A stretch of DNA of 64,000 nucleotides from Georhizobium profundi (lineage in GTDB: Bacteria; Pseudomonadota; Alphaproteobacteria; Rhizobiales; Rhizobiaceae), in assembly GCF_003952725.1 (NCBI RefSeq), contig NZ_CP032509.1:1884001-1948000 (forward strand), given 5' to 3'. The notes beneath the pieces are model-generated. The model worked only from the letters and a program-made list of their open reading frames with translations, had not been told where the DNA came from and made no database searches. The first letter of the stretch is position 1; the number at the start of each line of letters is the position of its first letter. Shown piece after piece: positions 17,610 through 26,560 of this stretch. The translations under genes were made by a program, and so were the position numbers.

Positions 17610-19343
17610 TTATTGAACGAGCACGGCGCGATTGCACTCGGCGCCCGTCACGCGGACATCCGCTTCGCCAACCGAAACGCCGACAGACCGCAGCGTGGAA
17701 TGCAGAACCTCATCGAGCGGCGCGCTCACCCCTTCGAGCAGGGATGTGACGAGCTTCGTGACGGCTTGAACGTTGCCGATACCGAGACCCAGGCCGAGAA
17801 TGTCGACCTCCAGTTGCAGCCGCTCCAAGAGGGATAGTGTCAGTGAGCGGGTGAGATCGCGCGTATCGACGGTCCTCGTCGCGCCCCTGGCGATATCGTC
17901 GCCCGAGAAGCGAAGCGCCGTCGTGTCGATGTTGGCGACTTCGAGATGGGCGGACGCCTTCACCTTGAGCAGCAGCAAATCGACGAGAGAGGCCTTGGCA
18001 ACCGTCGGGGCGCGGGTGAAATCCGTGAAGGATGATGCGGTGACTTTGCCAATCGCCGCTTCGAGGACGCCGGGACGAGCGTCGAGGGTGACGCTGCGCG
18101 GCAAGCGGGTGGCACCGCAGTCGATAGCCGACAGCGTCGCCTCGCCATAGGCGACTTCGAGGTAGAGCGGCACATGCAAGGCCGATATGGCGCCCGTGCC
18201 GAGCACCTTCACATCGAGGGCAAGGCGCGTCTGCGCGGTTCGGACCGTTGCGCCCCGCTCGCCGATGGCGATCCAGGCGCTGCCTGCCGGTGGCTGGCCG
18301 ACGGCGAGCTTCAGCGAAACGGAGGCAAGCCCCGGCAGCGTCTGGTCGAGATGGAGTGCGATCTGGCGGCCTGCGCCGGCGATGGAGGCCATGGCGGACA
18401 GGAAGTCGAGGGCATTGGCCTTCACGGCCAGGCCTTGCGCTGCGCCGACAGCTGCGCGGCCCACCGGTCCTGCATCCAGAAACGCCGAAAGCGCGATTGG
18501 TGTCTCCTTGGTGCCGAGCGCCGTCACCAGGGACCGCAGTGCGGCAGATGCCTGTGGCGACAGACCTTCGAGCGAGGAAAGGACCGTCGCCATGCGACCG
18601 ATGCTGACAGAACGATTCAAAAGCTCGTCGTAAGTGACCGCATCCAGTGAGAGATTGGTCGCAAGGGCATCCATGAAGGCGAGAAGAGAGATGTCGGCGC
18701 TGGCAAGCGCGTTATAATCCATCAGCTTAAGGTCGATGCGCGACCCGAACATGGCGCCCAGCACCTGGTTCGCGATGCCATCGTTGAGGCTGGCGAGCCG
18801 TGACCCGATGGAGAACGCAGCCTGTGCGGAGGCATGTGCTGTGCCCACTGCGCTCAGCCGCGGCGGCTCGGAAAAGAGCGCCGCAAAATGCAAGGTGCCC
18901 GGGCGGCTTATCTCGACGCGCGCGGCGTTCGATGTTGCGGTGGCATCCACCGCACGAAAGCGTGCACCGACCTCCAGTTCGGATGAAGGTAGATACACGC
19001 CTGGCTCGATCCGCAGGATGCCCTGCCGATCGTCGGGCACGGTTGCCAGATGCTTCCCTTCGGTGTCGACAAAGCCGTTCTCGATGGCGATGACGTAGTC
19101 GAGACTGTTTGAAGCAAGATAGTGACGCACGGCGCCCATACGGTCTGCCGCGTTGGATGCGGCGATGATCGCCGCGAGGTCGGCATGCTGTTGCAGCGTG
19201 CGCCGCTCCAGCGTGAGTTTGCCGTAATCGACGGCAAGAGCCAGCGATCCGGCAACGAGCGGCAGGGCACCTGCCGCGATCATCGCCACGTTACCGCGCC
19301 GGTTCGCTGCAAGACGCGCCAGAAACGTCTTCCCTGCAGCCAT
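17610..19343 (-). CDS. TadG-like pilus-assembly or surface protein
   Basis: The 577-residue product has the TadG start: a basic segment, then one hydrophobic helix (RRGNVAMIAAGALPLVAGSLALAVDYG, about residues 14-40), followed by a long periplasmic region. The pattern GxxAMxAAxALP is the prepilin-like signature of TadG/TadE proteins. The rest is rich in alanine and leucine without a motif I know. It starts 2 bp after the TadE-like gene ends. The genes after it face the other way and no tad secretion genes are near, so the pair is detached from a full tad locus. Confidence 0.8.
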   Translation of the reverse strand: MAAGKTFLARLAANRRGNVAMIAAGALPLVAGSLALAVDYGKLTLERRTLQQHADLAAIIAASNAADRMGAVRHYLASNSLDYVIAIENGFVDTEGKHLATVPDDRQGILRIEPGVYLPSSELEVGARFRAVDATATSNAARVEISRPGTLHFAALFSEPPRLSAVGTAHASAQAAFSIGSRLASLNDGIANQVLGAMFGSRIDLKLMDYNALASADISLLAFMDALATNLSLDAVTYDELLNRSVSIGRMATVLSSLEGLSPQASAALRSLVTALGTKETPIALSAFLDAGPVGRAAVGAAQGLAVKANALDFLSAMASIAGAGRQIALHLDQTLPGLASVSLKLAVGQPPAGSAWIAIGERGATVRTAQTRLALDVKVLGTGAISALHVPLYLEVAYGEATLSAIDCGATRLPRSVTLDARPGVLEAAIGKVTASSFTDFTRAPTVAKASLVDLLLLKVKASAHLEVANIDTTALRFSGDDIARGATRTVDTRDLTRSLTLSLLERLQLEVDILGLGLGIGNVQAVTKLVTSLLEGVSAPLDEVLHSTLRSVGVSVGEADVRVTGAECNRAVLVQ

Positions 19344-19344
19344 C

Positions 19345-19779
19345 TCAGATGCCTCCGATCCGGATCGTCGCGTACCGTTCTATCCGCGTCTCGGGCATGG
19401 TGAAGGTGAAGAGGTTCCAGATCGGCAGGCCGGCGGAATCATAGGAAAGGCGCACCGTGAACTGGCCCGGCTCCGGGTCATCCCCGACATCCACGTCCAT
19501 CATCGCTGCATCGATGAACGGATAGGAAATCGCTGCGGAGGATACGTAGCTGCGTGCAAGGTGCAGCCTTTCCTCCTCGTTCAGGCCGGCAACGGCGATG
19601 CGGGCCGAATCTGCGGCGATCTGCTGAACGGCATGAGCGGTGTTGAGATAGATGGCGTAGGCCACCAGCGTCAGGAGCGTCAGGATAAACAGCGGCGCGA
19701 CGATGGCGAATTCGATCGCGGCACCACCCCTTCGGCAGCGCAAAAACAGTCCTTTGTAGAGCATGACGGTCCCATCCAT
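19345..19779 (-). CDS. TadE-like pseudopilin
   Basis: This 144-residue protein has the TadE pattern RRGGAAIEFAIVAPLFILTLLTLV, in which the glutamate after the positive stretch is the conserved prepilin residue. The remainder is a small periplasmic domain. The start may be 19779 or an in-frame ATG at 19764, which has GGGA just upstream. It is divergent from the IclR regulator, and a palindrome lies between them. Confidence 0.82.
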   Translation of the reverse strand: MDGTVMLYKGLFLRCRRGGAAIEFAIVAPLFILTLLTLVAYAIYLNTAHAVQQIAADSARIAVAGLNEEERLHLARSYVSSAAISYPFIDAAMMDVDVGDDPEPGQFTVRLSYDSAGLPIWNLFTFTMPETRIERYATIRIGGI

Positions 19780-19899
19780 TGAACGGGCCCATGATGGCAG
19801 TTGTAGGAAACCATTATTCTACCGAAAATTGCAGACTGTCGCGCATGAAGCCATGCATTCCGAATGGTTGAATCGGCAGGTCAGCATCCGCTAAGGTTG

Positions 19900-19923
19900 C
19901 ATTAACTTGAAATGCAGTTAATG
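19900..19923. promoter_or_regulatory. Palindrome between TadE-like and IclR genes
   Basis: Perfect 8-bp arms CATTAACT (19900-19907) and AGTTAATG (19916-19923) are separated by 8 bp, so their centres lie 16 bp apart. The site lies 38 bp before the IclR start and about 120 bp before the TadE-like start. It fits an operator for the adjacent regulator, but no binding is shown. Confidence 0.5.
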
Positions 19924-19961
19924 GTTGTATTGCGAGCGCGGCACAATTTGAGGGGCATGTC

Positions 19962-20726
19962 ATGGTGATCAAGTCAGTGGGCGTCACATTCTCGATTCTT
20001 CAGGCCTTCGTCGGTCGACGAGCGGCGTTGACGCTGAAGGAGATCGCATATCAATCGAAACTGCCGCCGAGCAAGGCGCATCGCTATCTGCGCAGTCTCA
20101 TCCAGGAGGGGATGATCGTGCAGGATCCACGCACGCGGCTTTACGGTCTGGGCGCAACGGCGATCGCGCTCGGGCTTGAAGCACTCGAGAACACCGATCC
20201 CGTCGTGCGGGCCTGCGACACGGTTCGGGCGTTGGCCGAACGGCTCGATGTGGCCGTGAGCATTGATGTGATGGGGCCTGCCGGGCCGATCTGCATCTGG
20301 GCGGAGCAACCCGTTACCCGGCTGGTTTCACCGGTTCGCCTCGGCGCAACGCAACCACTCACAGCCTCGGCCGCGGGACAGGTCTTCATGGCCTTCCTGC
20401 CGATGCACGCGACACGCGATCTGGTCGCCCGCGAAACGGCCATGGTGCAGACCGGCAGCGCAATTGACGCCAATGCGATCGCGATGGGGGTCCGCACCCG
20501 TGGCTATGCAGCGCTTCCGCCAGCGCCAGGCAGCATGACTGCGACGATCGCTGCCCCCGTTCTCGATGCGCGCGGCGAGGCCTGTGCCGCGATCACGGTC
20601 TATTGCCGCCCGACCGAGACGGGCGGCATCGCCGATCTGACCGTCGGTTCGCTGCTTTCCGCCGCCAACGAAGCTTCGGCATTGAAGCTGCACATGCGTG
20701 CCGCCCGATACGCCGCAGCGCGCTGA
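19962..20726 (+). CDS. IclR-family transcriptional regulator
   Basis: The 254-residue product has an N-terminal winged helix-turn-helix (TLKEIAYQSKLPPSKAHRYLRSL, about residues 23-45) and the IclR effector domain with ITVYCRP near the end. IclR regulators usually bind a small metabolite and repress a nearby operon. It diverges from the TadE/TadG pair with a palindrome between them, so self-regulation is likely. The effector cannot be named. Confidence 0.85.
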   Translation: MVIKSVGVTFSILQAFVGRRAALTLKEIAYQSKLPPSKAHRYLRSLIQEGMIVQDPRTRLYGLGATAIALGLEALENTDPVVRACDTVRALAERLDVAVSIDVMGPAGPICIWAEQPVTRLVSPVRLGATQPLTASAAGQVFMAFLPMHATRDLVARETAMVQTGSAIDANAIAMGVRTRGYAALPPAPGSMTATIAAPVLDARGEACAAITVYCRPTETGGIADLTVGSLLSAANEASALKLHMRAARYAAAR

Positions 20727-20888
20727 CCGCGAGCTGCGCCACTTCTCAATCGTCAGCCGATATTCCCCGCCCCACGGCCACCTTCGGCGCAGCCTGATCG
20801 CTGCGCCGATCTTTGCCAGATATTTCAATATTTAATCGAATTGCTTGTATTCATGCGTGAACTCAGAGGTTCTCTTTGCTGAATGCAT

Positions 20889-20919
20889 AATATTAAGCAC
20901 GAAGATTATGCTTAATATT
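20889..20919. promoter_or_regulatory. 11-bp inverted repeat in an AT-rich intergenic region
   Basis: The 306-bp gap 20727-21032 is unusually AT-rich from about 20820 to 20920. It holds perfect arms AATATTAAGCA (20889-20899) and TGCTTAATATT (20909-20919) with a 9-bp spacer, about 114 bp before the next start. It could be a regulator site or an mRNA stem for the secreted repeat protein. No T-run follows, so it is not a standard terminator. Confidence 0.5.
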
Positions 20920-21032
20920 CCGTTATGCACGCTGTTCTGCTGTTGTCGGTTGCCAGATCTGCGTCATCGTGGCGTTCTCACATCAGGAGTTGTTGTCTGC
21001 AAGTAATTCAACCTTGAGTGAGGAGAGTATCC

Positions 21033-21392
21033 ATGAACAGTGCAATCAAGCTCGTTGTCGTATCGCTGCTGGCTGCCACCACTGCCACGGCTGCCCATGC
21101 CGGCGGCTGGGGCAAGGGCGGCGGCTATGGCAGCCAGAGCTACACCTCGTCCAACAAGCAGCTGCTGAACGTCTCGCCCAGCGTCGATGTCGGCGGTGTG
21201 CTGAACGGCGGCATCCTCAATGGTGCAGCGATCGCGAGCGGCAACGACCTCAGCCGCAACTCGATCCTAAACGGCAACGGCCTGCTCAACGGCAACGGCA
21301 TCCTTTCCGGCGTCAACATCCTCGGCGGTGACAACGGGATCCTGCAGAAGGGCTCGCAGAACGGCCCGGTCAAGCGGCTTCTGCGCCGCTAG
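21033..21392 (+). CDS. Small secreted Asn/Gly/Leu-repeat protein, unknown
   Basis: The ATG at 21033 has GAGGAGA nearby. After a signal peptide (MNSAIKLVVVSLLAATTATA, cut near AHA) come a Gly-rich stretch, a hydrophilic part, and short repeats of the type x-LNGNG or ILNG (GGILNGAAIASGNDLSRNS, then ILNGNGLLNGNGILSGVNIL). The last ten residues are basic. It is 119 residues, probably secreted, and the repeats suggest a beta-rich or amyloid-like surface protein. It does not follow the curlin spacing and no known family was recognised. Confidence 0.7.
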   Translation: MNSAIKLVVVSLLAATTATAAHAGGWGKGGGYGSQSYTSSNKQLLNVSPSVDVGGVLNGGILNGAAIASGNDLSRNSILNGNGLLNGNGILSGVNILGGDNGILQKGSQNGPVKRLLRR

Positions 21393-21486
21393 GCCTCATC
21401 GCCTGAGCGGGCAATGCGTCTCCATCGCCGGGCCGGACAGCGGCATCGATAGTTTTCGACGGGGACACGTTACCCACTGAAGAAAG

Positions 21487-21519
21487 CCGGACGCGAAGCG
21501 AGACAAGCTTCGCGTCCGG
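21487..21519. terminator. Bidirectional hairpin between convergent genes
   Basis: Perfect 13-bp arms CCGGACGCGAAGC (21487-21499) and GCTTCGCGTCCGG (21507-21519) with a 7-nt loop lie between the secreted repeat gene and the convergent beta-barrel gene. T-runs are weak on both sides. The position suggests shared termination. Confidence 0.65.
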
Positions 21520-21538
21520 ACCTTGCCGTTTCCACAGC

Positions 21539-22726
21539 TCAAAGGCTGACGCGCAGGCCGAATGTGCCCGATACCGTGTTCTCGCGGATGTCGAAAACCG
21601 TCCGATTGATCTCACTGACATCGACCCGCATGAGAAACGAGATGCGGGAGGTGGGGTCGAAGGCAAGAGCCACGTAGATGCCCGACGCCTCTTCCTCGTT
21701 GCCGATCGCCAGATTGTCGCGCAACTCGCCGAAGATGCCGATGCTGCCGGTCAATCGCGCGATCAACGGTCGCGACAGTTCCAGTTCGGCGCGATGCACG
21801 TAGGAACCCAGCGGATCGTCCGTGTCGACGGTGTCGATCGAGCCCTTGAGGCTGAAGCTTGCCGATATTCCGTAAAGCTGCCGTTCGACTGTGAGTGCGT
21901 AGACGGGATAGATGCGATCCGTGAAGCTGAGCGCGTCGGAGACATGGGTGAAGCCAGCTTCGCCATCGACGGCAAGGCCCAGAACATCTGGAAGAGTGGC
22001 TCCGGTTATCAGCGTGACAGCGCGTGAGCCGACCGCGAAGGCGTCGTCTTCAGGTATGTCGACGACGTCGAACCGCCCGGTGAGCCGCAACACCATGGTC
22101 GGCAAGGCATGGGTGACGATCAGGCCGGCACGTGCGCGGTTCACGTCTGGCGAAAGCCTCAGTGTGCCGAGCCCTGCGTCGAGCTTCGCATCGGAAACAT
22201 CCTCGTGGCTGCCGGAAAGCACGAGGGCCATCGCGGTGCGCGGTGTAAGCTGGCCGCGCAGGTCGATCTCGCCGGCGAATGTCTGGCCGAACGTGCGCGT
22301 TCCGATGATGACGGCGCCGAGATCGAGATCGTCTCCGGTGCTCTCCGCCAGATAGCCAAGCGACGTCTTCAGCACGAACCGCTCGCCGATCACGCGGGTC
22401 AATGCAGCGGTGACATTGGCGCTGCGATCGGTCTCGAATTCAACGTCTCGATGCTCGAACGTTTCGAGCGTGATGCCGAGGTCGAGTTTGCCGATCGCTG
22501 TGTCCCGCTCATGGGCAAGCGCGCCGCGCAGGTGGATGATCGTGTCGGTTACTGGAAAAGGGCCGTCCAAGGCGTTGTTGGTGACGATCATTTCCTGGAG
22601 GATCGTCGCGGTGCTCTTGGCGCCGGTCACCGCATCTTCGTGGACAACGGTCTGTTCCTGCGCCGTTGCCAGGCCGCTGCCGCCCGCCACTGTCGCCATC
22701 AGCAGTGCCGTCAGGTGCAGGCGCAT
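21539..22726 (-). CDS. Outer-membrane beta-barrel protein
   Basis: The ATG at 22726 opens a signal peptide (MRLHLTALLMATVAGGSGLA, cut after TAQ). The 395-residue protein then shows alternating polar and hydrophobic strands throughout (FAGEIDLRGQLTPRTAMAL, ASFSLKGSIDTV, AELELSRPLIARLTGSIGIF) and ends on a typical outer-membrane strand, TVSGTFGLRVSL. It resembles the outer-membrane beta-barrel porin-2 class seen in alphaproteobacteria. The frame is open far upstream, but that part is antisense to the ivd region and not conserved. Function is unknown. Confidence 0.8.
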   Translation of the reverse strand: MRLHLTALLMATVAGGSGLATAQEQTVVHEDAVTGAKSTATILQEMIVTNNALDGPFPVTDTIIHLRGALAHERDTAIGKLDLGITLETFEHRDVEFETDRSANVTAALTRVIGERFVLKTSLGYLAESTGDDLDLGAVIIGTRTFGQTFAGEIDLRGQLTPRTAMALVLSGSHEDVSDAKLDAGLGTLRLSPDVNRARAGLIVTHALPTMVLRLTGRFDVVDIPEDDAFAVGSRAVTLITGATLPDVLGLAVDGEAGFTHVSDALSFTDRIYPVYALTVERQLYGISASFSLKGSIDTVDTDDPLGSYVHRAELELSRPLIARLTGSIGIFGELRDNLAIGNEEEASGIYVALAFDPTSRISFLMRVDVSEINRTVFDIRENTVSGTFGLRVSL

Positions 22727-22996
22727 CGATCCAGAATTCCATCGTTTGGCTCGTCTCCCGCCGCTTTGATGCGACGGGAGACTTCGGAGTTGCCGCCTGC
22801 AAGCAGGTGACGCAGAACCATTTCTGCATGGGGATGATCGAACCCGGCGTCCCAAAACGGGATTAAGCGGCGAAGAGGAGAATTCCGCATCGATGAAGCC
22901 GTTCAGCAATGCGATGCACCGGAGCGTTTTGGCATCACGCATTGCCGCATCGGCGATGGCCGGGTACTCCTTTATCGCATCAGGGAGGATGCGGCG

Positions 22997-24160
22997 ATGT
23001 TCGACAGCGGCATGAATTTCGGTCTCGGCGAGGAGATCGACCAGCTTCGCGAGACGGTCAGACGGTTTGCGCGCGACAGGATCGCGCCGGTCGCGGAAGA
23101 GACCGACCGCAAGAACGAGTTTCCCGCCCATCTCTGGCTGGAGATGGGGGCACTCGGCCTCCTCGGCATGACGGCCGATCCGGATTTCGGCGGGACGGGC
23201 ATGAGCTATCTCGCCCATGTGATCGCGATGGAGGAGATTTCGCGGGCCTCTGCCTCGGTCGGCCTGAGCTACGGCGCGCACTCCAATCTCTGCGTCAACC
23301 AGATCAACCGCTGGGGCACGACTGCGCAGAAGGAAGCCTATCTGCCGAAGCTCTGCTCGGGCGAGCATGTCGGCGCGCTCGCGATGTCTGAGCCGGGTGC
23401 GGGCTCGGATGTCGTCTCGATGAAGCTCAGGGCAGAGAAGAAGAACGACCGCTACGTGCTCAACGGCAACAAGATGTGGATCACCAATGGTCCGGATGCC
23501 GATACGCTCGTCGTTTACGCCAAGACCGATCCTGCCGCCGGCCCGCGTGGCATCACGGCGTTCCTGATCGAGAAGACGATGAGCGGCTTTTCCACCGCGC
23601 AGAAGCTCGACAAGCTCGGCATGCGCGGCTCCAACACCTGCGAACTCGTTTTCGCAGACTGCGAAGTGCCGTTCGAGAACGTGCTCGGGGAAGAGGGGCA
23701 GGGCGTCCGGATCCTGATGTCGGGCCTCGACTATGAACGTGTGGTGCTTGCCGGTGGCCCGCTCGGCATCATGGCGGCGGCGCTCGACGTGGTCGTTCCC
23801 TACAGCCACGAGCGCAAGCAGTTCGGCACGGCGATCGGCGAGTTTCAGCTGATGCAGGGCAAGCTCGCAGACATGTACACCATCACCAATGCCTGCCGTG
23901 CCTATGTCTATGCTGTCGCCGCCTCATGCGATCGCGGCGAGACGACCCGAAAGGACGCCGCCGGCTGCATTCTCTACGCGGCTGAAAAGGCGACGCAGGT
24001 GGCGCTTGAGGCAATCCAGGCGCTCGGCGGCAACGGCTACATCAACGACTATCCCACCGGCCGCCTGTTGCGCGATGCGAAGCTCTACGAAATCGGCGCA
24101 GGAACAAGCGAAATCCGCCGTATGCTGATCGGTAGGGAGATGTTTGCGGAAACGGCGTGA
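22997..24160 (+). CDS. ivd: Isovaleryl-CoA dehydrogenase
   Basis: The start follows GGGAGGA at 8 bp. This 387-residue acyl-CoA dehydrogenase has the residue that separates isovaleryl-CoA dehydrogenase from most relatives: the catalytic glutamate is in [13 protein letters not shown] (E247), while the usual C-terminal site reads [10 protein letters not shown] without glutamate. It oxidises isovaleryl-CoA to 3-methylcrotonyl-CoA in leucine breakdown, with electrons going to ETF. MccB and MccA follow, after an inserted toxin-antitoxin pair. Confidence 0.93.
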   Translation: MFDSGMNFGLGEEIDQLRETVRRFARDRIAPVAEETDRKNEFPAHLWLEMGALGLLGMTADPDFGGTGMSYLAHVIAMEEISRASASVGLSYGAHSNLCVNQINRWGTTAQKEAYLPKLCSGEHVGALAMSEPGAGSDVVSMKLRAEKKNDRYVLNGNKMWITNGPDADTLVVYAKTDPAAGPRGITAFLIEKTMSGFSTAQKLDKLGMRGSNTCELVFADCEVPFENVLGEEGQGVRILMSGLDYERVVLAGGPLGIMAAALDVVVPYSHERKQFGTAIGEFQLMQGKLADMYTITNACRAYVYAVAASCDRGETTRKDAAGCILYAAEKATQVALEAIQALGGNGYINDYPTGRLLRDAKLYEIGAGTSEIRRMLIGREMFAETA

Positions 24161-24178
24161 TTGGCAGGTTTGCCGAGT

Positions 24179-24206
24179 TATGGCATATTTATTACAACGT
24201 GCCATA
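24179..24206. promoter_or_regulatory. Palindrome at the VapBC promoter
   Basis: Arms TATGGCA (24179-24185) and TGCCATA (24200-24206) are perfect and 21 bp apart centre to centre, two DNA turns. They flank an AT-rich, -10-like stretch (TATTTATTAC) and lie 16 bp before the antitoxin start. VapBC pairs normally repress their own promoter through such sites. Confidence 0.6.
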
Positions 24207-24221
24207 GCAGCGAGGCAGCAG

Positions 24222-24557
24222 ATGTCCGACGGCGACACGCCTAGAGGCTCCGAAGAACAGCAAGCCGAATACGCGGCGTTGCGTGAAGAGCTCATGAAGC
24301 TGCCGCCCAAGCGCGAACGCGTTAAGCTCGGCGAGGGGGGGCGCTTTGTCATTCCGGCATTCATGCGCGACGAAATGGGTATCAAGCCTGGTGAAATGCT
24401 GATCTGCCATGTTGTAGACGGCGAACTGCGTGTGCGCTCCTATCTCGACAACATTCGGCGCATTCAGGAGCGATCCGCGCCATATAAGAAGCCCGGGGAA
24501 AGCGTGGTCGACGAGTTTCTGGCCGAACGCCTGGCGATGTGGGGCGAAGACGAATGA
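24222..24557 (+). CDS. vapB: VapB-type antitoxin (AbrB/SpoVT fold)
   Basis: The start at 24222 gives 111 residues. The DNA-binding swapped-hairpin domain is in the middle (VKLGEGGRFVIPAFMRDEMG, then IKPGEMLICHVVDGELRVRS), and the C-terminal helix that would bind toxin is charged ([17 protein letters not shown]). The two genes overlap by ATGA, the usual layout for a toxin-antitoxin pair. It lies between ivd and mccB. Confidence 0.85.
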   Translation: MSDGDTPRGSEEQQAEYAALREELMKLPPKRERVKLGEGGRFVIPAFMRDEMGIKPGEMLICHVVDGELRVRSYLDNIRRIQERSAPYKKPGESVVDEFLAERLAMWGEDE

Positions 24558-24931
24558 TGGTTTTGGACTCGTCCTGTCTCTTGGCCATCATCTTCCAGGA
24601 GCCGGGGATCGAGAAGGCTGTCGCTGCGCTCAATGGTGCAGTTATTTCGACCGTCAACGTGGTCGAAGTTATCGCGCGACAGGCGGATCGGGGGATGGAC
24701 AGAGATCTCGCTCTTGCAAACTATCGCGACTTTGAAGTTCCGAGTGTACCCTTCGACGATACCCTCGCTGTGCTAGCAGGCGAGCTTCGCAGCCTCACGC
24801 GTCACCAAGGCCTCTCGCTTGGCGACCGTGCCTGCCTGGCGCTTGCAATCCGCGAGAATGCGACCGCGGTCACCGCCGATCGGAAATGGGCAGACCTGAA
24901 GGTCGGCTGCCGCATCGAACTCATCCGCTGA
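24554..24931 (+). CDS. vapC: VapC-type PIN-domain toxin (ribonuclease)
   Basis: This 125-residue PIN domain has all four acidic metal-binding residues: D5 ([12 protein letters not shown]), E38 ([10 protein letters not shown]), D91 ([12 protein letters not shown]) and D109 ([11 protein letters not shown]). VapC toxins cut specific RNAs, often initiator tRNA, when the antitoxin is lost. The catalytic set looks complete, so the toxin should be active. mccB begins only 7 bp later. Confidence 0.88.
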   Translation: MMVLDSSCLLAIIFQEPGIEKAVAALNGAVISTVNVVEVIARQADRGMDRDLALANYRDFEVPSVPFDDTLAVLAGELRSLTRHQGLSLGDRACLALAIRENATAVTADRKWADLKVGCRIELIR

Positions 24932-24938
24932 GGTTTCA

Positions 24939-26546
24939 ATGAGCGTCATTCAATCGAAGTTGTCGACCGCCTCGGAGGCTTTCCGCGATAACCGGGCGCG
25001 CATGGCGGAGCTCGTGGCCGAGACGGCGGAGATTGCCGAGCGCATCAGCGAGGGCGGGCCGCTGGCTGCGCGCGAGCGCCACACGGCGCGCGGCAAGCTT
25101 CTACCGCGCGAGCGCATCGCTCGGCTTCTCGATCCATCCTCTCCCTTCCTGGAAATCGGGCGGTTCGCGGCGCACGACATGTATGGCGGCGACATCGCGT
25201 CGGCGGGCGTCATCACGGGCATCGGGCGCGTCGAAGGCCGCGAGGTCATGGTGGTCTGCAACGACGCCACCGTGAAGGGCGGCACCTATTTCCCGATGAC
25301 CGTGAAGAAGCATCTGCGGGCACAGGAGATCGCCGAGCAGAACGGACTTCCATGCGTCTACCTCGTCGATTCTGGTGGGGCCAATCTCCCGAACCAGGAC
25401 GAAGTTTTCCCGGACCGGGACCATTTCGGTCGCATCTTCTTCAATCAGGCGAACATGTCTGCGAAGGGCATCGCCCAGATCGCGGTCGTCATGGGCTCCT
25501 GTACGGCGGGCGGTGCTTACGTGCCCGCGATGTCGGACGAAAGCATCATCGTGCGCAATCAGGGCACGATCTTTCTGGCCGGCCCGCCGCTGGTAAAGGC
25601 CGCAACCGGTGAGATCGTGTCGGCGGAGGATCTGGGCGGGGGCGACGTTCACACGCGGCTCTCGGGCGTCGCAGACCATCTGGCCGAAAACGATGCGCAT
25701 GCGCTTGCCCTCGCGCGCCGTGCCGTCGCAAATCTCAACGCCCGCAAGCCCCAAACCGTCGCGCTACAAGCGCCGGAACCGCCGCTTTACGATCCCGAGG
25801 AAATTCACGGGATCGTGCCGGTCGGGCTGCGCACGCCCTACGACATCCGCGAAGTGATCGCGCGCATCGTCGACGGTTCGCGTTTCGACGAGTTCAAGGC
25901 GCGCTACGGCACAACGCTCGTTTGCGGCTTTGCGCATATCCACGGCATTCCGGTGGGCATCATCGCCAACAATGGCGTGCTCTTTTCCGAAAGCGCGCTG
26001 AAGGGCGCGCATTTCGTCGAGCTTTGCTCCGCGCGGGGCATTCCGCTGGTCTTCCTGCAGAACATCACTGGTTTCATGGTCGGCCAGAAATACGAAACGG
26101 GCGGCATCGCCAAGGATGGCGCGAAGCTCGTCACCGCCGTCGCGACGACGAAGGTGCCGAAGATCACCATGCTGGTCGGCGGCTCTTTCGGGGCGGGAAA
26201 TTACGGCATGTCGGGCCGCGCCTACTCACCGCGCTTCCTCTGGACCTGGCCGAACAGCCGCATCTCCGTGATGGGCGGCGAGCAGGCGGCGGGCGTGCTC
26301 GCAACGGTCCGCCGCGACGGGCTGGAGCGGCAGGGTCGCGACTGGCCAGCCGACGAGGAGGCAGAGTTCAAGCGCCCCATCATCGAACAGTTCGAGGCGC
26401 AGGGGCACCCGCTCTATGCCTCTGCACGGCTTTGGGACGATGGCATCGTCGATCCCGCCAAGTCGCGAGACGTGCTCGCGCTTTCACTTTCGGCAGCGCT
26501 CAACGCGCCCATCGAGGAAACGCGCTTCGGCGTGTTCCGGATGTGA
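24939..26546 (+). CDS. mccB: Methylcrotonoyl-CoA carboxylase, carboxyltransferase subunit
   Basis: The 535-residue protein is a biotin-dependent carboxyltransferase: [20 protein letters not shown], the crotonase-like [17 protein letters not shown], and [20 protein letters not shown]. It adds carboxyl from biotin to 3-methylcrotonyl-CoA in leucine breakdown. The biotin carboxylase subunit follows after 14 bp. This size and these motifs fit MccB better than propionyl-CoA carboxylase. Confidence 0.93.
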   Translation: MSVIQSKLSTASEAFRDNRARMAELVAETAEIAERISEGGPLAARERHTARGKLLPRERIARLLDPSSPFLEIGRFAAHDMYGGDIASAGVITGIGRVEGREVMVVCNDATVKGGTYFPMTVKKHLRAQEIAEQNGLPCVYLVDSGGANLPNQDEVFPDRDHFGRIFFNQANMSAKGIAQIAVVMGSCTAGGAYVPAMSDESIIVRNQGTIFLAGPPLVKAATGEIVSAEDLGGGDVHTRLSGVADHLAENDAHALALARRAVANLNARKPQTVALQAPEPPLYDPEEIHGIVPVGLRTPYDIREVIARIVDGSRFDEFKARYGTTLVCGFAHIHGIPVGIIANNGVLFSESALKGAHFVELCSARGIPLVFLQNITGFMVGQKYETGGIAKDGAKLVTAVATTKVPKITMLVGGSFGAGNYGMSGRAYSPRFLWTWPNSRISVMGGEQAAGVLATVRRDGLERQGRDWPADEEAEFKRPIIEQFEAQGHPLYASARLWDDGIVDPAKSRDVLALSLSAALNAPIEETRFGVFRM

Positions 26547-26560
26547 CGGAGGCGTTCAGT

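Noticed and set aside
22893..23015. 40-codon frame ahead of ivd that could be a leader peptide
   Set aside because: Ribosome site is too far away, the sequence has no leucine-rich run and it overlaps the ivd start; no support for an attenuator.
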